From Zoogloea sp. 1C4 (GTDB taxonomy: Bacteria; Pseudomonadota; Gammaproteobacteria; Burkholderiales; Rhodocyclaceae): a stretch of DNA of 64,000 nucleotides. Under the pieces are notes generated by a model. That model had not been told where the DNA came from, did no database searches, and was given only the letters and a program-made list of their open reading frames with translations. Positions 16,519 to 25,909 of this stretch are shown piece after piece (position 1 is the stretch's first letter; each line of letters opens with the position of its first letter). A program made the position numbers and the translations under genes. The DNA is taken from positions 1-64,000 of the forward strand of contig NZ_SSXU01000011.1 in the NCBI RefSeq assembly GCF_009469605.1. The letters are read 5' to 3'.

Positions 16519-16706
16519 CCGTTCTTCCTGGTGAAAACTGCTGTCTATTGATATCGGGTAGTCGAATTGCAAGATTATCATGCAATCCACCTACTGTTAA
16601 TATCGACAGTGCGTTTTTCTTGTGCTGGACGGAATGTCGCCAGACAGCAGGCGAGCGCACCCGGCCTGCGGCGCGAGGCGGCAGGCGGGGGCGGATTGGC
16701 GGGAGG

Positions 16707-17177
16707 CTAGCGTTTGCCGGCGGGGTAGCCGGCGTTGTCGAGGAGGCCGTTCCAGGCGGAAGCGGCGAAGCCCATTTCGCTTTCGCGGCCGACGGTGAGG
16801 GTCGGCACGAAGGGCTCCTTGCCGAAGCGGGCCTTGAAGGCGGCCACGTCTTCGGCGGATTCGAGTTTGGTCTCGGAGAACGGCACGCCGCGCTGGGTGA
16901 GCAGGGCGCGGCCGTCGTCGCAGGGCTTGCCGCATTCGCGGCCGGTGTACAGGGCTACCGGGTAGGTTTCGGCTGCCTTGCGGGTCGCAAAGGGCAACTG
17001 GGCGTTGCCCTTGTTGGGCTGGACCTTGCGCTCCTCGAACTTCTTGACCTCCTGGGGCGGGGGCTGGTCGCTGTATTGCACGCGACCATCCTTGTCCACC
17101 CAGCGATAGGCGGTCTGGGCCGCAGCCGGCAGGGCCGCGGCGAGGAGCATCAGGGCGAGGAGGTGTCGGCTTGTCAT
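16707..17177 (-). CDS. periplasmic DUF4124 plus glutaredoxin-like protein
   Basis: This 156-residue protein has a signal peptide (MTSRHLLALMLLAAALPAAAQ), then DUF4124 (AYRWVDKDGRVQYSDQPPP) at 22-45. A glutaredoxin-like fold follows (YPVALYTGRECGKPCDDGRALLTQRGVPF) at about 72-150, with cysteines in the ECGKPC active-site position (CxxxC rather than CxxC). The partner glutathione-binding segment appears as FVPTLTVG. It overlaps the prlC stop by ATGA and is expressed with it. A periplasmic thiol role is inferred from the fold. Confidence 0.78.
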   Translation of the reverse strand: MTSRHLLALMLLAAALPAAAQTAYRWVDKDGRVQYSDQPPPQEVKKFEERKVQPNKGNAQLPFATRKAAETYPVALYTGRECGKPCDDGRALLTQRGVPFSETKLESAEDVAAFKARFGKEPFVPTLTVGRESEMGFAASAWNGLLDNAGYPAGKR

Positions 17178-19243
17178 GAGGTCACCATGCCACTGTGGCG
17201 CAGGAGGGCGTCCACCTGCGGTTCGCGGCCGCGGAAGGCCTTGAAGGACTCGAGGGCGGGGCGGCTGCCGCCGACGGCCAGGATCTCGTTCCAGAAGCGT
17301 TCGCCGGTTTCGGCGTCGAGCACGCTGCCCTTGGGCCGGCCGCTCTCCTCGAAGGCAGCGAAGGCGTCGGCGGAGAGCACCTCGGCCCACTTGTAGCTGT
17401 AGTAGCCCGCCGCGTAGCCGCCGGCGAAGATGTGGCTGAAGCTGTTGGGGAAGCGGTGCCATTCGGGCGGCACGAGCACGGCGACTTCCTTGCGCACTTC
17501 GGCGAGCAGGTCCATCACGTGCTGGTGGGCGGGGTCGAAGTCCATGTGCAGGAGCAGGTCGAACAGCGAGAACTCCAACTGGCGCACGGTTTGCATGCCG
17601 CTCTGGAAGTTCTTGGCGGCGAGCATCTTGTCGAAGAGTTCGCGCGGCAGCGGGGCGCCGGTGTCCATGTGGGCAGTCATCTCGCGCACCACGTCCCATT
17701 CCCAGCAGAAGTTTTCCATGAACTGGCTGGGCAGCTCGACGGCGTCCCATTCCACACCGTGGATGCCGGAGACGGCCAGGTCATCGACCCGGGTGAGCAG
17801 GTGGTGCAGGCCGTGGCCGGCTTCGTGGAAGAGGGTGATCACGTCGTCGTGGCTGAAGGTGGCGGGCTTGCCACCCACCGGGCCGGGGAAGTTGCACACC
17901 AGATAGGCCACAGGCGTCTCGATGCCGTTGCCGATGCGCCGGCGGGTGATCGCCGAATCCATCCACGCGCCGCCCTTCTTGGTGTCGCGGGCGTAGAGGT
18001 CGAGGTAGAACTGGCCGATGAGCTGGCCGTCGCGTTCGATGCGGAAGAAGCGTACGTCCGGGTGCCACACGGGGCCGGTGTCGGGCTTGATGTCCACCTG
18101 GTAGAGGCGCTCCACCACCTTGAACAGGCCGTCGAGCACCTTGGGCTCGGGCAGGTATTCCTTCACTTCCTGCTCGGAGAAGGCGTACTGGGCGACGCGC
18201 AGCTTTTCGGACACATAGGACGCATCCCACGGCTCCAGCGGGTCGAGGCCCAGCTCGTCCTTGGCGAAGGCCTTGAGTTCGGCCAGATCGCGCTCGGCGA
18301 AGGGCTTGGCCTTCACGGCGAGCTCACGCAGGAAGCCCAGCACCTGCTCGGTGGATTCGGCCATCTTGGGCACCAGCGAGACGTCGGCGTAGTGGCGGTA
18401 GCCGAGCATCTTCGCTTCTTCGGCGCGCAGGGCGAGGATCTGCTTGATGAGCGGGCCGTTGTCCCACTCGGGCTTGCTGTAGCCGTTGTCCACCTCGGCG
18501 GCGCGGGTGGCGTAGGCGCGGTAGAGCGTCTCGCGCAGGCTGCGGCTGTCGGCGTACTGCATCACCGGAAGGTAGGACGGCATCTTGAGGCCGAACTTCC
18601 AGCCCTCCACGCCGGCCTTCTCGGCGGCTTCGCGGGCGGCGGCGATCACGTCGGCGGGCAGGCCGGCGAGCTCGGATTCATCGGTGACCACGTGGCTGTA
18701 GGCGTTGGTGGCGTCGAGGATGTTCTCGGAGAACTTGGCGCCGAGGCCGGCCATCTCTTCCTGGATGGCCTGGAAGCGGGGCTTCTGGTCGTCGGGCAGC
18801 TCGGCGCCGGAGAGGCGAAAGCCGCGCAGCTCGTTGTCGATGATGCGCTGGCGGGCCGGGCTGAGGGTGGCGAAGGCCTCGCTATTACGGATCGATTTAT
18901 ATTTTTCAAAAAGCTTAAGGTTTTGCCCTAATTCGGCGTAAAAACGGGTGACCTCGGGCAGCATGACGTTGTAAGCCTCGCGCCATTCCGGCGTGTCCAT
19001 CACGCTGTGCATGTGCGCGGCGATGCCCCAGGCGCGGCCGAGACGCTCGCCATCGTTTTCGATGGGTTCGACGAAGTTGTCCCAGGTGGGCGGCGTGGGG
19101 TCGTCCTGCAGGCGCGCGATGGTGGCGCCCAGGGCGTCCAGCAGGCTGCGCACGGCGGGCTCCACATGGGCCGGCTCGATCGCGTCGAAGCGCGGCAGGC
19201 CGGAAAGATCGAGAAGGGGCGAGGTGGCTGGCGTTGTGGTCAT
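17174..19243 (-). CDS. prlC: oligopeptidase A (M3 zinc metallopeptidase)
   Basis: This 689-residue protein has the usual length for oligopeptidase A. It carries the M3 zinc site HEAGHGLHHLL at about 472-482 (HExxH with the downstream Glu in the C-terminal half) and family blocks such as FYLDLYARDTKKGGAWMDS and VAYLVCNFPGP. It degrades cytosolic peptides, including cleaved signal peptides. The start MTTTPATSPLLDLSGLPRFD at 19243 is preceded by gene-free DNA that separates it from the divergent HDOD gene. The DUF4124/glutaredoxin gene follows with a 4-base overlap. Confidence 0.93.
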   Translation of the reverse strand: MTTTPATSPLLDLSGLPRFDAIEPAHVEPAVRSLLDALGATIARLQDDPTPPTWDNFVEPIENDGERLGRAWGIAAHMHSVMDTPEWREAYNVMLPEVTRFYAELGQNLKLFEKYKSIRNSEAFATLSPARQRIIDNELRGFRLSGAELPDDQKPRFQAIQEEMAGLGAKFSENILDATNAYSHVVTDESELAGLPADVIAAAREAAEKAGVEGWKFGLKMPSYLPVMQYADSRSLRETLYRAYATRAAEVDNGYSKPEWDNGPLIKQILALRAEEAKMLGYRHYADVSLVPKMAESTEQVLGFLRELAVKAKPFAERDLAELKAFAKDELGLDPLEPWDASYVSEKLRVAQYAFSEQEVKEYLPEPKVLDGLFKVVERLYQVDIKPDTGPVWHPDVRFFRIERDGQLIGQFYLDLYARDTKKGGAWMDSAITRRRIGNGIETPVAYLVCNFPGPVGGKPATFSHDDVITLFHEAGHGLHHLLTRVDDLAVSGIHGVEWDAVELPSQFMENFCWEWDVVREMTAHMDTGAPLPRELFDKMLAAKNFQSGMQTVRQLEFSLFDLLLHMDFDPAHQHVMDLLAEVRKEVAVLVPPEWHRFPNSFSHIFAGGYAAGYYSYKWAEVLSADAFAAFEESGRPKGSVLDAETGERFWNEILAVGGSRPALESFKAFRGREPQVDALLRHSGMVTS

Positions 19244-19370
19244 GGTTGTCGGGGCGTGTTCGATTGAATGGTTTTATTGTGCCGAATTCCGGGCGGGGTG
19301 TCGCCTATGCTGCGGATAGGCGCGTATGTCTGACATGGGGTTGTATGAATTGGTTTGAAAGGGGCACGGT

Positions 19371-20237
19371 GTGACCGACAAGGCGTTGAATCTCACGGAG
19401 CAGGCCTTCCTGCACACGATTTCCCAGGAACTCGAGGAAGGCGAGCTGCGCTTTCCGACGTCGATGGAAGTGACGATGCGGGTGCTCGAGGCGCTCGATG
19501 ACCCGGACATGGATCTGGGCCGGATGTCGGCGATGGTGGCGGCCGAGCCGCTGCTGGCGGCGCGTACCGTGGCGCTGGCCAACTCGGCCTGGTACAACCC
19601 GGGCGGCCGGCTGGTAACCGACGTGCCGAAGGCGCTGGTGCGCATCGGCTTCGGCAAGCTACGGGCGCTGGCGATGGCGGTGGCGGCCGAGCAGCTGATC
19701 CACCGGGATGTGCTGGGGCCTTTCCAGCCGATGATCCGCAAGCTGTGGGCCCACTGCGTGGACGTGGCGGCGACGGCCTCGGTGCTGGCGCGCAAGTGCA
19801 CCAAGCTCGACCGGGACGCGGCTTTCTTCGCCGGCATGGTGCACGACATCGGGCAGTTCTTTCTGCTGGCCCGCGTTTGGGAATACCCCGAGATGCTGAA
19901 GGACGACAGCCCGCTGTCGGATCTGGTGCGGGTGTGGCACGCGCCCATCGGCCGGGCGGTGCTGGCGGCGATGAACATGCCCCAGGAGCTGGTGGATGCG
20001 GTGGACGACCCTGAGCTTTACGGGGGCGTGTGGCCGCCGGACTGCATTCCAGATCTGATCTTCGTGGCCAACCTGATCGCCGAGACGCCCAACCCCTTCT
20101 CGCCGGAGCCCGAGGATCTGCGCCACGGCCTCGCCAAGGCGGCCACCCTGGGGCTGGACGAAGTGCGGCTGGCCGAGGTGCTGGCCGAATCGGAGGAGGA
20201 GCGGAAGGCGCTGACCGACCTGTTCAACGTGGTCTGA
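19371..20237 (+). CDS. HDOD domain signalling protein
   Basis: This 288-residue protein starts at GTG 19371 with AAGGGG upstream. Residues 25-230 form an HDOD domain: RFPTSMEVTMRVLEALDDPDMDLGRMSAMV, then LLAARTVALANSAWYN and later the HD-like VHDIG. HDOD proteins are non-catalytic relatives of HD-GYP domains and act in signalling, cell-cycle or biofilm control. It is a single-gene unit, divergent from prlC and closed by a terminator at 20260-20285. Confidence 0.85.
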   Translation: MTDKALNLTEQAFLHTISQELEEGELRFPTSMEVTMRVLEALDDPDMDLGRMSAMVAAEPLLAARTVALANSAWYNPGGRLVTDVPKALVRIGFGKLRALAMAVAAEQLIHRDVLGPFQPMIRKLWAHCVDVAATASVLARKCTKLDRDAAFFAGMVHDIGQFFLLARVWEYPEMLKDDSPLSDLVRVWHAPIGRAVLAAMNMPQELVDAVDDPELYGGVWPPDCIPDLIFVANLIAETPNPFSPEPEDLRHGLAKAATLGLDEVRLAEVLAESEEERKALTDLFNVV

Positions 20238-20259
20238 GCGCGCGCTGCCCGTCAAACGA

Positions 20260-20285
20260 AACAACCCGCCGGAAGGCGGGTTGTT
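20260..20285. terminator. bidirectional terminator between the HDOD gene and purC
   Basis: An 11-bp perfect stem (AACAACCCGCC/GGCGGGTTGTT) with GGAA tetraloop is followed by a short T-rich run on the plus strand, and an A/T-flanked stem is seen from the minus strand. It lies between two convergent genes. Confidence 0.75.
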
Positions 20286-20314
20286 GCTTTGTGGTGCCGG
20301 AAGAGCGCGGCTGG

Positions 20315-21247
20315 TCAGAGGGTCTGGCCGGTGAGCTTTTCGTAGGCTTCCACGTACTTGGCGGCGGTGCGCTCGATGACTTCGGCGGGCAGCTTGGGGC
20401 CGGGGGCAACCTTGCCCCAGTCGAGGGTCTCGAGGTAGTCGCGCACGTACTGCTTGTCGTAGCTCGGGGGGCTGATCCCCACGGCGTAGCTGTCGGCGGG
20501 CCAGAAGCGGGAGGAGTCCGGCGTCAGGGCTTCGTCGATGAGGTGCAGGGTGCCGGCGGCGTCGATGCCGAACTCGAACTTGGTGTCGGCGATGATGATG
20601 CCGCGGGTGGCGGCGTAGTCGGCGGCCTGGGTGTACAGCGCGATGGCGGCGTCACGGGCTTCGGCGACGAGCTGGGCGCCGGTCTTGCCGGTGCCCTTGA
20701 GGGCGTCGGCGAGGAGGGCGTCGGTGCGGGCCTGGGCTTGCTCGAAGCTGATGTTCTCGTCGTGATCGCCCACGTCGGCCTTGCTGGCCGGGGTGAAGAT
20801 CGGGGCGGGGAGCTTCTGGGCCTGCTGCAGGCCGGCGGGAAGCTGGATGCCGCAGATGGCGCCGGTTTCCTTGTAGTCCTTCCAGCCGGAGCCGATGACG
20901 TAGCCGCGCACGACCGCTTCGATGGGCAGCGGGGTGAGGCGCTTGACCACCAGCGCGCGGCCGCGGACCTGCTCGCGCTCGTCGGCGGCGACCACGGTTT
21001 CCGGGTCGATGCCGGTGAGCTGGTTGGGGACGATGTGGCCGAGGCGGGCAAACCAGAAACCGGCCATGGCGGTGAGCACTTGGCCCTTCTGCGGAATCGG
21101 ATCCGGCAGGATCACGTCGAAGGCCGACAGGCGGTCGGAGGTGACGATGAGCAGCTTGTCGGCGTCGACGGCGTAGATGTCGCGCACCTTGCCGCGGCCC
21201 AGGAGGGCCAGGCTGCGGATGGAGGATTCGAAGAGCGGAGTGGTCAC
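20315..21247 (-). CDS. purC: SAICAR synthetase (phosphoribosylaminoimidazole-succinocarboxamide synthase)
   Basis: This 310-residue protein has the family blocks [64 protein letters not shown] and [15 protein letters not shown]. It joins aspartate to CAIR in purine synthesis. I use GTG at 21247 (reading [13 protein letters not shown]), the start typical of betaproteobacterial PurC; a TTG slightly upstream is a weaker option. A promoter with a perfect TATAAT lies just upstream. Confidence 0.95.
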   Translation of the reverse strand: MTTPLFESSIRSLALLGRGKVRDIYAVDADKLLIVTSDRLSAFDVILPDPIPQKGQVLTAMAGFWFARLGHIVPNQLTGIDPETVVAADEREQVRGRALVVKRLTPLPIEAVVRGYVIGSGWKDYKETGAICGIQLPAGLQQAQKLPAPIFTPASKADVGDHDENISFEQAQARTDALLADALKGTGKTGAQLVAEARDAAIALYTQAADYAATRGIIIADTKFEFGIDAAGTLHLIDEALTPDSSRFWPADSYAVGISPPSYDKQYVRDYLETLDWGKVAPGPKLPAEVIERTAAKYVEAYEKLTGQTL

Positions 21248-21274
21248 GGTCGAAAGTCCGTTGGACAAAACGAG

Positions 21275-21303
21275 ATTATAGCGGTGAGGGGAGGGTGTGA
21301 CGA
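21275..21303 (-). promoter_or_regulatory. sigma70 promoter for purC
   Basis: On the minus strand TCGTCA (21303-21298) and a perfect TATAAT (21280-21275) are separated by 17 bases, which puts the transcript start about 20 bases before the GTG of purC. A hairpin (GGAGGGTGTG/CACACCCTCC, 21290-21319) overlaps it and may end the DUF3422 transcript. Confidence 0.65.
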
Positions 21304-21330
21304 GACGCGCACACCCTCCGCGGGGATGGG

Positions 21331-22632
21331 CTAGTGCCCGGCCTCGGCTTCGGCCAGGTGCTTGCGCATGCGGCGCGTGCCGAGGGCGACGATCAGGGCG
21401 ATGACCGGGATCGCCGCGGCGGTGAGGCCTTCGGGGGTGAGCGGCTCGATCTGGTGCTTCACGCCCTTGGCGAGGTACTGGACCAGCTGCGAGGCGTAGT
21501 AGGTGATCGCCACCACCGACAGGCCCTCGACGGTTTCCTGCAGGTGCAGCTGGAGCTTGGCGCGGCGGTTCATCTGGGCCAGGAGCTCCTGGTTCTGGCG
21601 TTCCAGCTCGACCTCGACCCGGGTGCGCAGGAGCTGGCTGTTGCGGGCCACGCGGCTGGAGAGATCCTCCTGCCGGCGGGCCATGGTCACGCAGGTGTTC
21701 ATGGCCGGCAGCAGGCGGCGTTCCATGAATTCGTGGAAGGTCGGCAGGCCGGAGATGCGCTGCTCGCGGAGCTCGGCGATGCGCTGCATCACCAGGCTGT
21801 GGTAGGCCCGGGCGGCGCCGAAGCGGAAGGTGGTGCGGGCCACGGAGTGCTCGACCTCGGCGGCCATGGTGGTGAGGTCGGCCAGCACGCTGCGCTCGTC
21901 CTCGGGCGTGCGGGCGCTGCCGGTGCGGTCCATCAGGTCGGCGAGGCGCTGCTCGGCGGTGCCGATCATGCGGCCCACGTCCTTGGCCACCGGGAAGGCC
22001 AGCAGGGCCATCAGGCGGTAGGTCTCGATCTCGACGAGGCGCTGCACGGTGCGGCCCGACTGGCGGCGGGTGAGGGACACGTCGATCACCAGGAAGCGCG
22101 AGAAGCCGTCTTCGAACAGGAAGTCGGTGAACACCCAGGCGGCGCCGTCGGCCACCTTGGCGCCGACCATCTGGGTGCCGGTGGGCGACAGCTTGGCCAT
22201 CACCCTCTCGGGCGTCACCTCGGCGGCGGAGCGCAGCTCGACGTGGGTGGCGACGATGAGCTTGCCGGGCATCTGGCGCAGCCAGTCCTGGGGCACCACG
22301 GCGAGGGCCGAGGTGCTGCCACCCACGCCTTCGCCGCGGGCCACCGGGCGGAAGAAGGTGTAGCTGGAGAACTCGTTGTGGAGCTCCCACTTGAGCTGGA
22401 AGCTGCCGAAGTCGATCAGGCGGTGGCTGCCTTCGGCGTCGATGGGCTGGCCGAGGCGGGTGCCCAGGTCGATCAGGTGCTCGAGCGCGGCGCCGGCGGG
22501 CTCGCTGTTGTGGTGCATGGCGAGGTAGCTGATCAGCGTGGGGCTTTCCAGCGGCACCGGCGGGCGGGCGTGGAATTCGTCGTTGAGGGCCTGGCGCAGG
22601 TCGTGCTCGGCGAAGTAGTCGGGCAGGGTCAT
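21331..22632 (-). CDS. DUF3422 family membrane-anchored protein
   Basis: This 433-residue protein begins [31 protein letters not shown], a hallmark of the DUF3422 family found in alpha- and betaproteobacteria. The middle is a soluble alpha/beta part with a long helical stretch (about 230-370). The C-terminus has two membrane segments (about 375-395 and 405-425, [16 protein letters not shown]). Function unknown in the family. It is upstream of purC in the same direction, with a hairpin between them. Confidence 0.85.
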   Translation of the reverse strand: MTLPDYFAEHDLRQALNDEFHARPPVPLESPTLISYLAMHHNSEPAGAALEHLIDLGTRLGQPIDAEGSHRLIDFGSFQLKWELHNEFSSYTFFRPVARGEGVGGSTSALAVVPQDWLRQMPGKLIVATHVELRSAAEVTPERVMAKLSPTGTQMVGAKVADGAAWVFTDFLFEDGFSRFLVIDVSLTRRQSGRTVQRLVEIETYRLMALLAFPVAKDVGRMIGTAEQRLADLMDRTGSARTPEDERSVLADLTTMAAEVEHSVARTTFRFGAARAYHSLVMQRIAELREQRISGLPTFHEFMERRLLPAMNTCVTMARRQEDLSSRVARNSQLLRTRVEVELERQNQELLAQMNRRAKLQLHLQETVEGLSVVAITYYASQLVQYLAKGVKHQIEPLTPEGLTAAAIPVIALIVALGTRRMRKHLAEAEAGH

Positions 22633-22766
22633 GGTGTCAGGTGAACGGCGCTGGCCGCGAGGCGTGATCGGGCAGCCATCTTGCCGTTACGGCAGATGGG
22701 CTGGCAAGGTCGGGGAAACCCGCGCCCGTGGCGGGTGTCACACCTTGTTGTTGCGGTGCAACAAAA

Positions 22767-23147
22767 TCAGCGGATCAGGATCAGCCCGAGGGTGCCGAGG
22801 AGGCCGGCGGCGAGAACCACGAAGCCGATGCCGAGCTGGCGCACGCGGCCGCGGAGTTCTTCGGTGGCGCGGATGAGTTCGGCGTTCTGGGTGGCGAGGG
22901 CGGCGAGGAGTTCGGCGCTTTCCTGCTGGCGGGCGCCCACGTCGGCAAGGCGGGCGTCGAGGGCGTCGATGCGTTCGCCGACCGAGGGCGCGCTGCTGGC
23001 CGGGGTTTCGGGCGGGGCGGGCGGTGTGGCTTCGCGCTTGCCGACCTTCTGCCACAGCTTGCGGGCGCCCTGGGCGAGCTCGGGCGCCTTGGCGATGACG
23101 TCGGTCCAGGGGATGGCGCTGAACAGGGCGGACCAGGGCACGGGCAT
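22767..23147 (-). CDS. small coiled-coil membrane protein, 126 aa
   Basis: The start is MPVPWSALFSAIPWTDVIAKAPELAQGARKLW at ATG 23147. Residues 55-105 (SVGERIDALDARLADVGARQQESAELLAAL) form a predicted coiled coil, followed by one transmembrane helix near the C-terminus (LGIGFVVLAAGLLGTLGLILIR). It is probably inner-membrane with a cytosolic coiled coil. No assigned function. It follows fba after a terminator. Confidence 0.7.
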   Translation of the reverse strand: MPVPWSALFSAIPWTDVIAKAPELAQGARKLWQKVGKREATPPAPPETPASSAPSVGERIDALDARLADVGARQQESAELLAALATQNAELIRATEELRGRVRQLGIGFVVLAAGLLGTLGLILIR

Positions 23148-23172
23148 CGGGGAATGTCTCCAGAAAATGAAA

Positions 23173-23196
23173 CAGGGCCGGAAATCTCCGGCCCTG
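23173..23196 (-). terminator. rho-independent terminator after fba
   Basis: A 10-bp perfect stem (CAGGGCCGGA/TCCGGCCCTG on the plus strand) with a 4-base loop is followed on the minus strand by TTTCATTTT. It closes the fba transcript before the 126-residue gene. Confidence 0.7.
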
Positions 23197-23235
23197 AGTG
23201 TGACACGCAGCGGCGGGCGAAGTGCCCGGCTTGGC

Positions 23236-24300
23236 TTAGCGGATGACCTGGTTCAGGGCGCCGCTCTTGTAGGCTGCGGCGATCTTGTCGAGGCTGATCG
23301 GCTTGATCTTGCTGGCGTTGCCGGCGGTGCCGAAGGCTTCGAAGCGGGCCTTGCAGACCTGCTTGGCGGCTTCACGGGCGGGCTTGAGGAACTCGCGCGG
23401 GTCGAACTTGGAGGGGTTCTCGACGAAGAACTTGCGGATCGCACCGGTCATGGCGAGACGGATGTCGGTGTCGATGTTGATCTTGCGCACGCCGTACTTG
23501 ATGCCGCGGACGATCTCTTCGACCGGCACGCCGTAGGTTTCCTTCATGTCGCCGCCGTACTCGCGGATGATCTCCAGCAGATCCTGCGGCACCGAGGAGG
23601 AGCCGTGCATCACCAGGTGGGTGTTGGGGATGCGGGCGTTGATTTCCTTGATGCGCTCGATGGCGAGGATGTCGCCGGTGGGCTTGCGGGTGAACTTGTA
23701 GGCGCCGTGGCTGGTGCCGATGGCGATGGCGAGGGCGTCCACGTTGGTCTGGCGGACGAAGTCGGCGGCCTGGTCGGGGTCGGTCAGCATCTGGGAGTGA
23801 TCCAGGGTGCCTTCGGCGCCGATGCCGTCTTCTTCGCCGGCCTGGCCGGTTTCGAGGGAGCCGAGGCAGCCCAGTTCGCCTTCGACGCTGACGCCGATGG
23901 CGTGGGACATCTCGACGACGCGGCGGGTGACGTCCACGTTGTACTCATAGGAGGACGGGGTCTTGCCGTCTTCCATCAGGGAGCCGTCCATCATCACCGA
24001 CGAGAAGCCGGAGCGGATGGCGCCCATGCAGATGGCGGGGGACTGGCCGTGGTCCTGGTGCATCACGACCGGGATGTGCGGGTAGGCTTCGACGGCGGCG
24101 TCGATCAGGTGGCGCAGGAAGGCTTCGCCGGCGTATTTGCGGGCGCCGGCGCTGGCCTGCATGATCACCGGGCTGTCGGTTTCCGCAGCCGCTTCCATGA
24201 TGGCCTGGACTTGTTCGAGGTTGTTGACGTTGAACGCGGGCAGTCCGTAGCCGTTTTCGGCGGCGTGGTCGAGAAGCTGACGCATGGAAACGAGGGACAT
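23236..24300 (-). CDS. fba: class II fructose-bisphosphate aldolase
   Basis: This 354-residue protein reads [27 protein letters not shown]. It carries the zinc-binding block [21 protein letters not shown], then GTSHGAYKF and [11 protein letters not shown], all class II aldolase (CbbA type) signatures. It splits fructose 1,6-bisphosphate into glyceraldehyde 3-phosphate and dihydroxyacetone phosphate in glycolysis and gluconeogenesis. It lies downstream of pyk in the same direction, a common order in betaproteobacteria. Confidence 0.96.
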   Translation of the reverse strand: MSLVSMRQLLDHAAENGYGLPAFNVNNLEQVQAIMEAAAETDSPVIMQASAGARKYAGEAFLRHLIDAAVEAYPHIPVVMHQDHGQSPAICMGAIRSGFSSVMMDGSLMEDGKTPSSYEYNVDVTRRVVEMSHAIGVSVEGELGCLGSLETGQAGEEDGIGAEGTLDHSQMLTDPDQAADFVRQTNVDALAIAIGTSHGAYKFTRKPTGDILAIERIKEINARIPNTHLVMHGSSSVPQDLLEIIREYGGDMKETYGVPVEEIVRGIKYGVRKINIDTDIRLAMTGAIRKFFVENPSKFDPREFLKPAREAAKQVCKARFEAFGTAGNASKIKPISLDKIAAAYKSGALNQVIR

Positions 24301-24420
24301 GTGTTTTCTCCGGTGGCCGGTGAGCCCGGCCGGGTGTAGGCGTAAAAAACCGAATTCTAGCGTGCCGGCATGCCGACTGCGAACCCGGCCGGAGCAAGAT
24401 TTGCTTGTTGGCGTTACCGG

Positions 24421-25866
24421 TTACACGATACCCGGCTTGGGCGTGTCGCCGACGCGGACGATCTTCATGGTGTTGGTGCCGCCTGCGGCGCCGATCGGCT
24501 CGCCGATGGTGAGCACGATGAGGTCGCCGTAGGTGACCACGCCCTGCTCCAGCAGGATCTGCTCGGCTTCCCACAGGAGCACGTCGCGGTCGGCGTGTAC
24601 CTGAGACATCAGCAGCGGATAGACCTCGCGGTAGAGCGTCATCTGGTTGCGGGCGGAGGTTTCCGGGGTGAGGGCGTAGATGGGCACGCCGCTGTTGAGG
24701 CGGCTCATCCACAGGGCGGTGGAGCCGGTTTGCGTGAGGGACGCGATGGCCTTCACCTTGAGGTGGTAGGCGGTCCACATGGCGGCCATGGCGATGGACT
24801 GGTCGATGCGCGTGAAGATGCGGTCGAGGAAGTCGCGGTCCATCGTGACCTCGGCGGACTTCTCGGCCTCCAGGCAGATGCGCGCCATGGATTCGACCAC
24901 CTCGATGGGGAACTTGCCGGAGGCGGTTTCGGCGGAGAGCATCACCGCGTCGGTGCCGTCGAGCACCGCGTTGGCCACGTCGGAGACCTCGGCGCGGGTG
25001 GGTACCGGGCTCAGGATCATGGATTCCATCATCTGGGTGGCGGTGATGGTGAGCTTGTTGCGCTCGCGGGCGAGCCGGATCATGCGCTTCTGCAGGGCCG
25101 GCACCGCGGCGTCGCCCACTTCGACGGCCAGGTCGCCTCGGGCCACCATGATGCCGTCGGAGGCGTCGAGGATTTCTTCAAGGTTGGCGACGGCTTCGGT
25201 GCGTTCGATCTTGGCGATCAGCACCGCGCTGCTGCCGGCGGCGCGCAGCAGCTGGCGGGCCATGTACATGTCGGCCGAGCTCTTGGGGAAAGAGATGGCG
25301 ACGAAATCGACGCCGATCTGGGCGGCGGTCTTGATGTCATCCATGTCCTTGGCGGTGAGGGCCGGCGCGGTGAGGCCGCCGCCCTGACGGTTGATGCCCT
25401 TGTTGTTGGAGAGCTCGCCGCCGACCTTCACGCGGGTGTGGATCTCGTGGCCGAGTACGCGCTCGACGCCCAGCTTGAGCCGGCCGTCGTCGAGCAGCAG
25501 CACGTCGCCGGGCTTCACGTCGCGGGGCAGGTCCTTGTAATCGAGGCCGACCCGGTGGGCGTCGCCGGGGGTGCTGAGGGCTGCGTCGAGGATGAAGGGG
25601 GCGTCCTTGACGAGGGTGATCTTGCCCTCCTCGAACTTGCCGACGCGGATCTTGGGGCCCTGCATGTCGGCCAGGATGCCCACCGGGCGGCCGGCGAGGA
25701 GCGAGGCTTCGCGGATCTGGCTGGCGCGGCGGATGTGGTCTTCCGCGGTGCCGTGGGAGAAGTTGAGGCGCACCACATCCACGCCCGATTGAACCAGGCG
25801 CTCGAGGGTGGCGAGATCGGAGGAGGCGGGGCCGAGGGTGGCGACGATCTTGGTGTGGCGGGACAT
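24421..25866 (-). CDS. pyk: pyruvate kinase
   Basis: The 481-residue protein starts MSRHTKIVATLGPASSD at ATG 25866. It contains NFSHG, LADMQGPKIRVG, the active-site block IAKIERTEAVANLEEILDASDG, GIMVARGDLAVEVG and TATQMMESM, so all substrate and metal residues look intact. It makes pyruvate and ATP from phosphoenolpyruvate and ADP, the last step of glycolysis. The gene directly precedes fba. No T-tract terminator is visible in the 120-base gap. Confidence 0.96.
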   Translation of the reverse strand: MSRHTKIVATLGPASSDLATLERLVQSGVDVVRLNFSHGTAEDHIRRASQIREASLLAGRPVGILADMQGPKIRVGKFEEGKITLVKDAPFILDAALSTPGDAHRVGLDYKDLPRDVKPGDVLLLDDGRLKLGVERVLGHEIHTRVKVGGELSNNKGINRQGGGLTAPALTAKDMDDIKTAAQIGVDFVAISFPKSSADMYMARQLLRAAGSSAVLIAKIERTEAVANLEEILDASDGIMVARGDLAVEVGDAAVPALQKRMIRLARERNKLTITATQMMESMILSPVPTRAEVSDVANAVLDGTDAVMLSAETASGKFPIEVVESMARICLEAEKSAEVTMDRDFLDRIFTRIDQSIAMAAMWTAYHLKVKAIASLTQTGSTALWMSRLNSGVPIYALTPETSARNQMTLYREVYPLLMSQVHADRDVLLWEAEQILLEQGVVTYGDLIVLTIGEPIGAAGGTNTMKIVRVGDTPKPGIV

Positions 25867-25909
25867 GGGGTCTCCGGTTGGACTGGACGCGTGGGTGAAT
25901 GACGGGATT

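Noticed and set aside
14401-16551. A 716-residue plus-strand gene
   Set aside because: It is the antisense of the lipoprotein gene, with Gly/Ala/Val-rich shadow composition and no family.
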